From JAUIBE01 sp035267185 (lineage in GTDB: Bacteria; Pseudomonadota; Gammaproteobacteria; Xanthomonadales; SZUA-36), in assembly GCA_035267185.1 (NCBI GenBank), contig DATFLY010000032.1, positions 1 to 23,798 on the forward strand: DNA of 23,798 nt, written 5' to 3'. The stretch's first letter is position 1; each line of letters opens with the position of its first letter. The position numbers and the translations under genes are program-made. Shown here one piece after another: positions 15,324 through 23,798 of the stretch. The notes under the pieces were generated by a model. The model was not told the origin of the DNA. It saw nothing but the letters and a program-made list of their open reading frames with translations, and ran no database searches.

Positions 15324-16376
15324 TTACATTTTGAAGATTGCCTGGCCTGGCCTGATCACAACATCAAACCTCGTCCCTGTTTCGGGAACATTTTTGTCAC
15401 CTGACCGAATGGCCTTCAGCGTGAATGACTTGCCGCTTCGTCCCGAACACTCGAGGGTGATCAGCTGGCTGCTTCCGTGATAGAAAACCTCGGATACGGC
15501 ACCTGCTGCAATTGCCTCGTCAGTTCCCGGGGCCTTGAGCCGAAGGTCTTCCGGCCTCAGCCAGAGTTCCTTTTGGGCAACCGATGACGGCTCGACCCCT
15601 CTGATTAACGGCTGCTCCTGCCTGGCTCCCAAAGCATCCCTTTCCAGAAAACTGCAAGCGCCAAAAGCCGATGCCACATAGCGATTGGCTGGCGTCCGGT
15701 AAATATCCGCCGGCGCTCCGATCTGCTCAACGCCACCATCTTTAAGCACCACGATACGATCCGAGACGGCCAGGGCATCGTCGGTGTCGTGGGTCACCAT
15801 GATCGTGGTTATTCCCTGCTGCTCGATCAGCCGGCGGGTTTCACCTCGCAGTTCGTGGCGTAGTGCCTTATCGAGGCTGCTGAACGGCTCATCCATCAGG
15901 AGCAACCGCGGTTTTGGCGCCAAAGCCCTGACCAGTGCAATACGTTGTTGCTCGCCACCTGATAGTTCGTGAGGAAACCGGTTTTCCATATCCTCAAGGC
16001 CGACCAGTTCAAGCAGTTCGTTTATGCGCTGCCGTTTGTCTTCCTGCTTCGCAAGTCCAAACCCGACATTGGCGCTGACACTCAGATGGGGAAACAATGC
16101 GTGATTCTGGAACACAAAGCCGAAGTTCCGCTGTTCCGGTGGAACAACAACCTGCTTTCCACGACTGAGCATTTCTCCCTCGAGATTGATTTCACCAGCA
16201 TCCGGCGTTTCCAGACCTGCAAGCAGCCTGAGCAGTGTTGTCTTGCCACTGCCGCTGGCGCCCACGAGTGTGACAAACTCTCTTTGATTAAGATCAAAAG
16301 AAACATCAGCCAACGCCGCCTGATCTGCTCCGGCAAAACGCCTGGTTATTCTGTTGACCTGCAGGAATCGACTCAT
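15324..16376 (-). CDS. fbpC: Ferric iron ABC transporter, ATP-binding protein
   Basis: 350 residues. ATPase that powers iron uptake at the inner membrane. Walker A GASGSGKTT (39-47), signature LSGGEQQR (138-145), Walker B LLLMDEP (158-164), and the switch His196 in VTHD are all intact. The C-terminal 110 residues form a TOBE-type regulatory domain (LWLRPEDLRL, VSEVFYHGSSQLI). The start overlaps the permease stop by 4 bases (ATGA), a classic coupled arrangement. Family resemblance is to the CUT/FbpC/PotA group; iron as substrate is inferred from the neighbouring binding protein and the Fur box. The symbol is by analogy. Confidence 0.9.
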   Translation of the reverse strand: MSRFLQVNRITRRFAGADQAALADVSFDLNQREFVTLVGASGSGKTTLLRLLAGLETPDAGEINLEGEMLSRGKQVVVPPEQRNFGFVFQNHALFPHLSVSANVGFGLAKQEDKRQRINELLELVGLEDMENRFPHELSGGEQQRIALVRALAPKPRLLLMDEPFSSLDKALRHELRGETRRLIEQQGITTIMVTHDTDDALAVSDRIVVLKDGGVEQIGAPADIYRTPANRYVASAFGACSFLERDALGARQEQPLIRGVEPSSVAQKELWLRPEDLRLKAPGTDEAIAAGAVSEVFYHGSSQLITLECSGRSGKSFTLKAIRSGDKNVPETGTRFDVVIRPGQAIFKM

Positions 16377-17977
16377 GGTTGTCTCTTCAGCATCCGGTTC
16401 ATCACAACAACCCCCAGCATGCCTCCGGCAACCAGCACCAGCGCAGGCAATGATGCCTCTGGAATACGCCCTTCGCTACTCAATCGGAATGTCAAAGTGG
16501 CCAGGGTTTCAAAATCGAATGGTCGCATCACCAGCGTCAATGTCAGCTCCTTGAATACATCCACGAAACAGAGGGTGGCAGCAGCAAACAAGGCCGGCCT
16601 CAGCAGGCGCATATCCACTTTCAACAATGCGCGCCCCGGCGTGGCACCCAGGGTCCGTGCAGCTGCATGAAGGTCACTGGCCACCCCGGCCTGTGCAGCG
16701 GCAACCGGCTGGATACCGACCGCCATGAACCGCACCCAGTATGCAAAAACCAGCCCCACTGCGGATGCACTCAGTGCAAGCCAGGCGAAACCATGAATCC
16801 CTGCAATATCAGACACGATGGCACCAACGCCCACTGCCAATAGTGCACTGGGAATGGCGTAGCCCAGCGATGCCAGGGATTGCATTCCAACGCCACCTCT
16901 GACCTGCCACGCCTTTCTGCCGGCGGTCAGCCAGAGTGCGGTCAAAACCACGAACACACTGGCGAAAAGGGCGAGCCAGGCAGAATTAAACATTGCACCA
17001 CCATACTCAGGCCAACCAGCAAAGTCGCCTGAACTGATCGCCCAGGTCAGGAACCGCAGGACCGGCCAGCCAAACCCGAGAAATAGCGGAATACCGATCA
17101 CAACCCAGGCCATCATCGTCCTTGCCGGCGTCAACGCAAGGCGCGCCAGGGGACGCTCGCGGGTATCACTTGCAAACCCTCTTCTGCCACGTTGCGCCCG
17201 CTCAAGGATCATGACGAAAACGATCAGTGCCAGTAACATGAAAGCCAGGCGCATGGCAGATACCAGCGAGCCTTCAGACCAGGCACGAAACACCCCGGGT
17301 GTCAGCGTGTTGAGTCCAAAAAGGCTGACAACGCCATAGTCGTTGGCAGTCTCCATGGCGACCAATGCTGCACCTGCTGCCATTGCTGGCCGGGCAAGGG
17401 GCAATACCACCCGCAAAAATGCCTTCATCGGACTGCAACCCATGGTTCGGGCCGCTTCGATCAGGTCTGCCTGCTGTCCGGCAAATGCGGCGCGGCAACT
17501 CATGTAGACATATGGATAGAGGGTCACAACCAGGACAAGTGTGGCGCCAATCCATGGCAGCATTTTCTGGGTGAAAAGAAATGCATCGAGCCCAAGGTTC
17601 TGGCGAATCCACAAAAATGCTGGTGTCAAATGCTCAAAGCCGTCGAGGTAAGCAGCACCGGCAACGAAGGCAGGAACCCCAAGAGGCAGAATCAGCAACC
17701 ACTCCAGGGTTTTTCGGCCTCTGAACTCATAAGCTGAAACCAGCCAGGCACAAGTGACACCAATGCCAATTGCGAAAAAGGCAACCAACATAATGAGCAA
17801 CGCAGTGCTGCCAAGCTGCTCCCACAGGCGGTACTCAACAATTCGGCCCCACTGCTCGCCACCATCGCCCAGCGAACGCAGACCAACCACAAGCAGTGGC
17901 AGGACGACACAAGCCGCCGGTAACCAGCTGAAGGTGGTAACTGAAGCCGATCGTAAGCCGCGCCGTAAGTCAGTCAA
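16373..17977 (-). CDS. fbpB: Ferric iron ABC transporter, fused permease
   Basis: 534 residues holding two permease domains in one chain, the normal FbpB layout. Each half has an EAA loop that docks the ATPase: DLIEAARTMGCSPMKAFLRV (171-190) and HAAARTLGATPGRALLKV in the C-half. About twelve hydrophobic helices can be counted. It starts with TTG at 17977, directly after an in-frame stop at 17983-17985, so no earlier start is possible; no ATG precedes the first helix. It lies 7 bases after the binding-protein gene and overlaps the ATPase gene by 4 bases. Confidence 0.9.
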   Translation of the reverse strand: MTDLRRGLRSASVTTFSWLPAACVVLPLLVVGLRSLGDGGEQWGRIVEYRLWEQLGSTALLIMLVAFFAIGIGVTCAWLVSAYEFRGRKTLEWLLILPLGVPAFVAGAAYLDGFEHLTPAFLWIRQNLGLDAFLFTQKMLPWIGATLVLVVTLYPYVYMSCRAAFAGQQADLIEAARTMGCSPMKAFLRVVLPLARPAMAAGAALVAMETANDYGVVSLFGLNTLTPGVFRAWSEGSLVSAMRLAFMLLALIVFVMILERAQRGRRGFASDTRERPLARLALTPARTMMAWVVIGIPLFLGFGWPVLRFLTWAISSGDFAGWPEYGGAMFNSAWLALFASVFVVLTALWLTAGRKAWQVRGGVGMQSLASLGYAIPSALLAVGVGAIVSDIAGIHGFAWLALSASAVGLVFAYWVRFMAVGIQPVAAAQAGVASDLHAAARTLGATPGRALLKVDMRLLRPALFAAATLCFVDVFKELTLTLVMRPFDFETLATLTFRLSSEGRIPEASLPALVLVAGGMLGVVVMNRMLKRQP

Positions 17978-17984
17978 ACTTTAT

Positions 17985-19025
17985 CTATTGCCAGCCGGAT
18001 TGATCGAAGACGGCACTGGCATCGTCCAGGTGCTCGCCAATGCCCGGGAAAGATTCCGTATCTACTTTGAATTCACCCCAGCGCTCAAGCGTGGGGGTTG
18101 CAGAGAAATCCAGGCTGATCGGATATTCGTGGGTGGACTCGGCAATTTTCTGCTGAATCTCAGGGCTGACCAGGAACTCCATGTATAGACGTGCGGCATC
18201 GAAATTTTTTGCATGTCGTGTCACGCCAATGGCGCTGACATTGAAATGGGCGCCGCGGTCTTGCTGGTTGGGAAACACCACGCGAACTTTCTCAGCCAAC
18301 GCCCGATCTGCTTCTTCTGGTGAATTCAGCATGATTCCGAGGTAATAGGCATTTGCGACACAAACGTCTGCCAGCCCACTGGCAACCGCGCGTATCTGGT
18401 CCCGGTCGCCACCCTGGGGTGGACGTGCCATGTTGGACACCACGCCATCAGCCCATTCCTGTGTGGTATCGACACCATTGGCAGCCACGATGGAAGCGAC
18501 AAGGGCCTGGTTGTATGCGCTCGAAGACGAACGAATGGCCACCCTGCCCCGCCACTGATCATCACCCAGTTGTTCGTAGCGGGTTATCGCTCCCTCCGCG
18601 ACTCGATCATCAGCAACCATTATCACTCTTGCCCTGGCAGTGAATGGATACCAATACCCCTCGCTGTCCCTGAGACCTTCAGGTGTGGCTGCCATGAGCA
18701 CTTCAGAATTCAATGGTTGTAGCAGACCCTCATTTTTTGCAATCTGCAAACGACCGGCATCAACCGTGACCAGCACATCTGCCGGGCTGTTCTCGCCTTC
18801 TGATTTGAGTCGCTCGATCAACTGGTCCGCATCGGCATTGACCACCCTGACCTCGATGCCGGTGCGTTCGGTGAACAACGCATTGACCTCGGCATCGACA
18901 CCGTAGTGACGATGAGAGTAAATATTAAGAACGTCCTGGGCCAGCGCAAAACCGCTCCAGAACATCGTGGTCAGCACCACTGCGATCAAGCCAAAATGGA
19001 CGCACCAATACTTTCCAGGCTTCAT
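17985..19025 (-). CDS. fbpA: Ferric iron ABC transporter, periplasmic binding protein (FutA/FbpA type)
   Basis: 346 residues with a signal peptide cut near residue 29 (SGFALA-QDVLN). The mature N-terminus LNIYSHRHYGVD matches the FutA-type motif that supplies iron ligands, and the paired tyrosines Tyr227-Tyr228 in ANAYYLG are the classic Fe(III) ligands of this family. It captures ferric iron in the periplasm and delivers it to the fused permease. GGAG lies 6 bases before the ATG. It is first in the operon, and a Fur box lies 75 bases upstream, so iron repression is expected. fbpA is used by analogy; futA or afuA are equally valid names. Confidence 0.92.
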   Translation of the reverse strand: MKPGKYWCVHFGLIAVVLTTMFWSGFALAQDVLNIYSHRHYGVDAEVNALFTERTGIEVRVVNADADQLIERLKSEGENSPADVLVTVDAGRLQIAKNEGLLQPLNSEVLMAATPEGLRDSEGYWYPFTARARVIMVADDRVAEGAITRYEQLGDDQWRGRVAIRSSSSAYNQALVASIVAANGVDTTQEWADGVVSNMARPPQGGDRDQIRAVASGLADVCVANAYYLGIMLNSPEEADRALAEKVRVVFPNQQDRGAHFNVSAIGVTRHAKNFDAARLYMEFLVSPEIQQKIAESTHEYPISLDFSATPTLERWGEFKVDTESFPGIGEHLDDASAVFDQSGWQ

Positions 19026-19099
19026 AAAAACTCCAGCTGGGTTGGAATCAACCGATATCCAATACGGGTATCGTCGAATCCCTGAGATGAGAATAGTTT

Positions 19100-19118
19100 G
19101 TAAATGATAGTCATTCTC
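19100..19118. promoter_or_regulatory. Fur box upstream of the iron transporter operon
   Basis: GTAAATGATAGTCATTCTC matches the 19-base Fur consensus at 15 of 19 positions. It is embedded in a longer symmetry: ATGAGAAT at 19087-19094 and its exact complement ATTCTCAT at 19113-19120, which suggests room for more than one Fur dimer. It lies 75 bases before the binding-protein start. Repression of the iron importer under iron-replete conditions is the expected effect. Confidence 0.8.
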
Positions 19119-19169
19119 ATTTAAACGTCAAGTATCATCGTTTCGACTTGCACATTGATTTTGCAAAGA

Positions 19170-19183
19170 TTGACCAGGATCAA
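19170..19183. promoter_or_regulatory. FNR/Anr-type box upstream of hemN
   Basis: TTGACCAGGATCAA matches the FNR consensus TTGAT-N4-ATCAA at nine of ten defined positions. Its centre is at 19176.5. A class II activation geometry (site centred at -41.5) would place the transcript start near 19218, and CATATT/TATTGT at 19204-19211 is correctly spaced as the -10 element. This fits activation of hemN when oxygen is low. Confidence 0.75.
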
Positions 19184-19247
19184 GCAATGAAAAATCAGCG
19201 TGACATATTGTCGGGCAGTCAGATTTGCAAATTACGTTCATTGCCAG

Positions 19248-20639
19248 ATGTCAATCGCCGTTAAATTCGATCCAGAACTGATCCGGAAATACGATGTTTC
19301 CGGGCCTCGCTACACGTCCTACCCGACTGCAGTCCAGTTTCACGAGGGTTTCACTCTCGCAGACTACAGGCGATTTGCCCAAACCAGCAATCAGCAGCCC
19401 GATGCATCGGATCTTTCACTGTATGTCCATCTGCCGTTTTGTCATTCTCTTTGCTACTACTGTGGCTGCACCAAGAAGATCACACGTCATCGAGAACATG
19501 GCGTTCGTTATCTCGAAGCGCTGCATCGTGAAATCGAAATGCAGGGCTCACTTTTCGACCAGTCCCGTGAGGTGCGTCAACTCCATTTTGGTGGCGGCAC
19601 CCCAACGTTTTTCGACGACCGACAATTGCAGGAATTGATGGGCCAACTGAATAAACATTTCGGCCTGACAGAACGCGAAGAACGCGAATATTCGATCGAA
19701 CTCGACCCACGAACGGTCGATCTTGGGCGCCTGCAGACACTGCAGGGCCTTGGGTTCAACCGGGTCAGCCTCGGCATCCAGGATTTTGACCCCGATGTGC
19801 AGGTCGCCGTTAACCGGATCCAGGGTATTGACGAAACGCTGGCCCTGATAACCGGCGCGCATGACCTCGGGTTTGACTCTGTGTCGGTCGACCTGATCTA
19901 CGGCCTTCCACTGCAAACAGTCGACAAATTCATGCAGACCCTGGAAACCGTGGTGGCCGTAAAACCAAACCGTCTTGCAGTTTACAACTATGCACACCTG
20001 CCACAGCTTTTCAGGGCACAGCGCCTGATCAGGGAGGAGGACATTCCATCTCCGGAAACCAAGCTGTTATTGATGGAACTGACCATCAATTTTCTCACGG
20101 AGCATGGTTACCAGTTTATCGGGATGGATCATTTTGCATTGCCAGATGACGAGCTTGCACTGGCGCAGAATTCAGGCACGCTGCAAAGAAATTTCCAGGG
20201 CTACTCCACCCATGGTGATCTTGACCTGGTGGGCCTGGGCGTCAGTTCGATCGGAAATGTCGGCGATTGTCATCCGCAAAACCTCAAGACACTGCCCGAA
20301 TACATGTGTGCGCTGGATCAGGGCGAGTTTCCTTTCTGGCGCGGACTTGCACTGACTGATGAAGACCGTCTTCGGCGGGCAATTATCCAGTCAATCATGT
20401 GTCGCGGTGAACTGCGCTTCGAGGAATTTGAGAAGGCCTTCGGGATCAGTTTTTCCGCCCATTTCGCTCCTGAGCTGAACGAAGTCTCACGCCAGGCCCG
20501 GGATGGCTTGTTAATCCAGCATGAAGGCGGGTTTGATGTCACACCCTCGGGTCGGTTGCTTTTAAGAAACATCGCAATGGTCTTTGACGCTTATTTCAAA
20601 CCCAGGAAATCAGAAGTCCGATTCTCTAAAGCCATCTGA
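19248..20639 (+). CDS. hemN: Oxygen-independent coproporphyrinogen III oxidase
   Basis: 463 residues from the ATG at 19248, close to the usual HemN length of about 457. It is a radical-SAM enzyme that decarboxylates coproporphyrinogen III to protoporphyrinogen IX without oxygen, in the cytoplasm. The iron-sulfur cluster motif is HLPFCHSLCYYCGC (Cys65, Cys69, Cys72 plus Cys74), followed by the GGGTP SAM-binding motif in LHFGGGTPTFF. The N-terminal RYTSYPTAVQF is diagnostic for true HemN rather than HemW. A GTG at 19200 in frame would add 16 residues unlike the family, so the ATG is preferred although its ribosome site is weak. It is divergent from the iron operon and probably controlled by the FNR-type box upstream. 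Confidence 0.95.
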   Translation: MSIAVKFDPELIRKYDVSGPRYTSYPTAVQFHEGFTLADYRRFAQTSNQQPDASDLSLYVHLPFCHSLCYYCGCTKKITRHREHGVRYLEALHREIEMQGSLFDQSREVRQLHFGGGTPTFFDDRQLQELMGQLNKHFGLTEREEREYSIELDPRTVDLGRLQTLQGLGFNRVSLGIQDFDPDVQVAVNRIQGIDETLALITGAHDLGFDSVSVDLIYGLPLQTVDKFMQTLETVVAVKPNRLAVYNYAHLPQLFRAQRLIREEDIPSPETKLLLMELTINFLTEHGYQFIGMDHFALPDDELALAQNSGTLQRNFQGYSTHGDLDLVGLGVSSIGNVGDCHPQNLKTLPEYMCALDQGEFPFWRGLALTDEDRLRRAIIQSIMCRGELRFEEFEKAFGISFSAHFAPELNEVSRQARDGLLIQHEGGFDVTPSGRLLLRNIAMVFDAYFKPRKSEVRFSKAI

Positions 20640-20718
20640 CTAAAAGCCGTAAACCTGCCAATTCGCATCGCAGTAGAATAGCTGGCTCCATTCAGGATCC
20701 GGGCGCGAGCACTACACC

Positions 20719-23199
20719 GTGGAAATTCTTGATTCGCTAAAACTGATTGGCCCAAATCGCCGCAGTGAAAAAACCGTTATCGAAGCCTGGCTGGCGTTTA
20801 CAGGTGAGGAAACAGCGCATCTTCAAACCATCGCCGGTGAACTGGTGGCCAACTCCCGGGACAGGCTGGTAAGCCTTGGTATTGCAAGGACTGAAGTTCA
20901 GCTTCTCGAGCCATCAACCGATGGGTCACCCGGCCAGATTTATGCAGCGATTGCTGCCAACATTGCACTCCTTTTGCAACAACAGGCAGGGCACCGGGTT
21001 TCGTTTCATGCCAGTTTCCCTGGGATTGATTCACACAAGGCATCCCTGGTCGTGGAGTTTGAACACGGTGATACCGGCCTGGAATCGGCTCGACTCGCCC
21101 TGGCTGTGTTACAGGATGTTGTGCCAGAAGTGCACCTGACCGAACCACAGAATTCTCTCGAGGAGGAGTTACAGAAGTTTTTCGAGGAGGCACCCACACA
21201 GGTCCTGCCGCAGCAGACCCAGGACCTGATTGATGCCGCGGAGCGATTTGATATTCCCTGCAAGAAACTGGACCGGGATCCCTACGAGGGGCTGGAGGGA
21301 GACTTTCGTATCCGCCCTCACTCAATGCTCAAACTTGGCCAGGCAATCCACCAGCGCGTGATTGATGGCAGCTTTCCGATTGATTCGGGTGAGGCATTGG
21401 CGCAGATGGTCCATGATCGCGCTGCATTGCTTCACGCACTCAAATCACTGGGTGCGCCAATGCCAAACTACCAGGTCTGCGCAAATGCTCAACAAGGTGC
21501 AGCGAGTGCCGAACAACTCGGTTTTCCGCTGGTGGTTAAACCTCGAAGAATTGACCGGGCTAGCAAGTTCAGTCCGGTCAGCCTGAACCTGGACAATCAG
21601 GAGCAGGTCAACGCATCATTGAGTTCAGCGCTCCGCTCGTGCGGTGGAGCCGTTCTGGAATCTCATGTTCCTGGGAAAAGTTATCGCGCTTTGCTCAGCG
21701 GCAGGCAGTTGCTGGCTGTGCTTGAGCTGAGCGACGGCGTTGCTGTGGCAGATGTGCTGAATCAACTCAACCCGGAAACAGCATCGCTTCTTGGCGGTAT
21801 TGGCCAGCGACTGAATCTTCCATTACTGACACTCACCCTGGTCACTGAAGACATCTCCCAGCCACCTGGCGAGGCAGGGCGGGTGGTGAATATGGACCTG
21901 GCGCCTGATCTCGATAAATTTATACCCGTGGAAGGGCAGTTCCAGGCCAGGTCGTTAAGAGGGAAGGCGGCGGACAGTATCGTTCAACACCTTTTCCCGC
22001 CTGGAACACCGGCGAGAATTCCGCTGGTTTCGGTGACAGGCACCAACGGCAAATCGACCGTCTGCACCATGGTCTCGCGCATGATGCAACAACGAGGCTT
22101 CAGTGTTGGGCTGGCAGCCACCACAGGACTGTATGCGAACCGTGAAATGATTGAGGCCGGCGACCGCGCAGGAGGCCAGGGTCACAACCAGATTCTCGAT
22201 TCAACTCAATTTGATTTTGCCGTGCTGGAAACGGCCCGGGGCGCAGTCAGCGGACTCGGACTGATGTTTGATCACAGCGACGTTGCAGTGTGTACCAATG
22301 TATCTTCAGACCACCTGGGCGAACGCGGGATCGAAACTGTCGAGCAGATGGCGGAGTTGAAACAGTTCATCGTGGATCGGGCCCGCAGGGCAGTGGTTCT
22401 GAATGCTGACAACCGTTACAGCGCCGGAATGTTTAAAGAACGACCGGGTTGCCAAACCTGGATCGTTTCGGCTGAGCTCAGCCTGGACCAGTTGAATAAT
22501 CGTTTCGGACCAGGCAACAGTTTTTGTTTCGCTCATTCGAACGACGGTGTCGAATGGATCAGCCTGCATCATTCGGGCAAAACTGAGGGCGTGATGCCGG
22601 TCAGTCAGATACCGGCAACCTTCAATGGTATTGCCCGGTTTAATGTCAGTAATTCGCTCCAGGCCATTGCAGCGGCCTTTTCGATGGGGGCTTCGGTTGA
22701 AGACATTCGCCTGGCCATGTCCGGATATGTCACTGATTTCCAGACCAGCCCGGGACGGCTCAACGTATTCGAAGGCCTGCCATTCAAAGTGATATTCGAC
22801 TTTGCCCATAACGAGGAAAGCCATCGTGCTTTACGGGAAATTGTCGATAGGGAAGAAGTCAGCGGACGAAAAATCCTGCTTTTCAGCCGGCGCGGTGACA
22901 CCACCGATGAGCGCATTCTCGAAGAAGTACCCTGCATCGCCGATGGCTACGATCTGTTCATCAGCTTTGACAATCCGAAACAACACGGGCGCGAACCAGG
23001 TGATGTATCCGCCATTTTGAAAAGCGGCCTGATCGAGTGCGGGGTCGAAGAAACCAGAATCATCACAATCGACACAGACAGCGCTTTCATGAAGGCATTG
23101 AACCTGTGTCGTGAAGGCGACCTGCTGGTGGCATGCACAACCACGAAACACCTCTATCGGGATTGGGAACAGATCACAACTTTCAAACCAGGTTGTTGA
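20719..23199 (+). CDS. Cyanophycin synthetase-like protein with intact Mur-ligase half and degenerate ATP-grasp half
   Basis: 826 residues, a GTG start. The layout follows cyanophycin synthetase: an N-terminal domain (1-160, beginning MEILDSLKLIGPNRR), an ATP-grasp region (about 165-430), then a Mur-ligase domain with P-loop VTGTNGKST (439-447). The Mur half keeps FAVLETARGAVSG, NVSSDHLGERGIETVEQMAE and DFAHNEESHRAL. The linker PPGTPARIP before the P-loop is typical of CphA. The ATP-grasp half lacks the usual glycine-rich KP..GN.GRGV loop (here KPRRIDRASKFSPVS), and the EVNAAPG metal site reads NMDLAPD. The P-loop sits earlier than I recall for CphA1, so the middle is shortened. CphA polymerises Asp and Arg; this copy may do only the Mur-type ligation, or serve as a partner to another CphA. 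No cyanophycinase or second synthetase is in the window. It lies 79 bases after hemN and is followed by a terminator. Confidence 0.8.
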   Translation: MEILDSLKLIGPNRRSEKTVIEAWLAFTGEETAHLQTIAGELVANSRDRLVSLGIARTEVQLLEPSTDGSPGQIYAAIAANIALLLQQQAGHRVSFHASFPGIDSHKASLVVEFEHGDTGLESARLALAVLQDVVPEVHLTEPQNSLEEELQKFFEEAPTQVLPQQTQDLIDAAERFDIPCKKLDRDPYEGLEGDFRIRPHSMLKLGQAIHQRVIDGSFPIDSGEALAQMVHDRAALLHALKSLGAPMPNYQVCANAQQGAASAEQLGFPLVVKPRRIDRASKFSPVSLNLDNQEQVNASLSSALRSCGGAVLESHVPGKSYRALLSGRQLLAVLELSDGVAVADVLNQLNPETASLLGGIGQRLNLPLLTLTLVTEDISQPPGEAGRVVNMDLAPDLDKFIPVEGQFQARSLRGKAADSIVQHLFPPGTPARIPLVSVTGTNGKSTVCTMVSRMMQQRGFSVGLAATTGLYANREMIEAGDRAGGQGHNQILDSTQFDFAVLETARGAVSGLGLMFDHSDVAVCTNVSSDHLGERGIETVEQMAELKQFIVDRARRAVVLNADNRYSAGMFKERPGCQTWIVSAELSLDQLNNRFGPGNSFCFAHSNDGVEWISLHHSGKTEGVMPVSQIPATFNGIARFNVSNSLQAIAAAFSMGASVEDIRLAMSGYVTDFQTSPGRLNVFEGLPFKVIFDFAHNEESHRALREIVDREEVSGRKILLFSRRGDTTDERILEEVPCIADGYDLFISFDNPKQHGREPGDVSAILKSGLIECGVEETRIITIDTDSAFMKALNLCREGDLLVACTTTKHLYRDWEQITTFKPGC

Positions 23200-23228
23200 T
23201 CGCCCTTCTACAATTTATCATTCCAAAC

Positions 23229-23268
23229 AGCGGTGCGTTTTAAGGACCAGGCGCCACCGCTTTTTTTT
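23229..23268 (+). terminator. Rho-independent terminator after the cyanophycin synthetase-like gene
   Basis: AGCGGTG (23229-23235) pairs exactly with CACCGCT (23255-23261). Two further inner pairs (C23236-G23253, G23237-C23252) form around one bulged C. A run of eight T follows (23261-23268). It starts 30 bases after the stop codon. Confidence 0.88.
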
Positions 23269-23289
23269 ATGCCAATGGAAATAAGCAAA

Positions 23290-23798
23290 ATGCAAACTCG
23301 CAGCATGATTCTGTTTTTAATGGTTGCCACACTGGCTGCCTGCAGCACCACCCCGCAACAGTCCGATGTTGTTATTGAAGTCCCAACCAACCCCAAGGGC
23401 GGTAAAGAGCCCATGGGTGGCGATTACTGGGCGCTTCGATACAGCTATCCGACCATGCAGTTTGATACCCGCTGGGTTCGCGAGGCCAAGGAACAACATG
23501 ATCGGATGCGGGTTTCAAAACCTGCAGGTGTGCATCGTGTTTCAAACGAAGGTAATGGCGAGCAGACCGAGGGCGCTGGAAATCTTCCAACGGATCAGTT
23601 CACCGCACTGGGTCCCAAACCTCTTGATGGCAGTTTCGGTATTGCAGCGGGTCGGGTGAACGCAATTGTTTCTCACCCTTCTGACCCGACCATCGCCTAC
23701 CTTGGCTCCGATGGTGGCGGTGTCTGGAAGACCACCAATTGCTGTTCTTCGACCACCACCTGGGAATCACTGAACGACGATCCGATGTTCAATTCAAT
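23290..23798 (+). CDS. Beta-propeller (BNR/sortilin-like) lipoprotein, 3' end outside the window
   Basis: The open frame runs from ATG 23290 to the window end, 169 codons so far. The N-terminus MQTRSMILFLMVATLAACSTT is a lipoprotein signal with lipobox LAAC (Cys18), so the protein is exported and lipid-anchored. Residues from about 115 on (AAGRVNAIVSHPSDPTIAYL, SDGGGVWKTTN, then TTTWESLNDDP) are the first blades of a BNR/Asp-box-type propeller like those in sortilin-like or secreted glycosidase proteins. In-frame ATGs at 23269 and 23275 would lengthen the signal and lack a ribosome site, and the first lies against the terminator T-run, so 23290 is preferred. The enzymatic role cannot be judged from the visible part. 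Confidence 0.75.
   Translation, partial: MQTRSMILFLMVATLAACSTTPQQSDVVIEVPTNPKGGKEPMGGDYWALRYSYPTMQFDTRWVREAKEQHDRMRVSKPAGVHRVSNEGNGEQTEGAGNLPTDQFTALGPKPLDGSFGIAAGRVNAIVSHPSDPTIAYLGSDGGGVWKTTNCCSSTTTWESLNDDPMFNS

Noticed and set aside
15969..16670. 233-codon plus-strand frame across the fbpC/fbpB junction
   Set aside because: Antisense to two well-supported genes with intact motifs; no ribosome site or recognisable domain.

Overview
The window looks like a chromosomal segment of a free-living gammaproteobacterium. Supporting signs are a FutA/FbpABC-type ferric iron importer behind a good Fur box, hemN behind an FNR/Anr-type box, an RND efflux pair, and a TolB/FlgO-TPR protein of a type I know mainly from marine and sediment Gammaproteobacteria. 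The placement is an inference from gene content; no rRNA, tRNA or other phylogenetic marker is present. I see no transposase, integrase, attachment site or CRISPR array. Coding density is high, and no gene-free stretch exceeds 300 bases; the longest is the 272-base divergent region at 7545-7816.

Left part (1-3128): the tail of a small membrane protein, a dihydropyrimidinase/hydantoinase (+), and a convergent coniferyl/fatty-type aldehyde dehydrogenase (-).

Central island (3212-10986): two divergent gene sets meet at 7545-7816. Leftward run a TolB/FlgO-TPR membrane protein, a membrane-anchored SEFIR (TIR-like) protein, a possible microprotein and a 206-residue membrane-anchored orphan. Rightward run a low-complexity protein with 21 copies of a nine-residue GPDG(E/D)TPR(D/V) unit, a caspase-like protease with a C-terminal extension, a three-helix small membrane protein, and a second caspase-like protease 3 bases downstream. 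Caspase-fold proteases, a SEFIR domain, a membrane protein and a repetitive protein with one Arg per unit together suggest a signalling, stress or anti-phage cell-suicide module. This is the most interesting part of the window. The sequence supports the composition; the function is hypothesis.

Right part (11005-23798): an RND pump and its periplasmic adaptor (-); an ABC ferric iron importer encoded in the order binding protein, fused permease, ATPase (-), preceded by a Fur box; divergent hemN (+) preceded by an FNR/Anr box. Then come a cyanophycin-synthetase-like protein whose Mur-ligase half looks intact but whose ATP-grasp half has lost its usual motifs, a clear Rho-independent terminator, and the start of a beta-propeller lipoprotein cut by the window end. 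The Fur and FNR sites share one short divergent region, so iron uptake and anaerobic haem synthesis start side by side.
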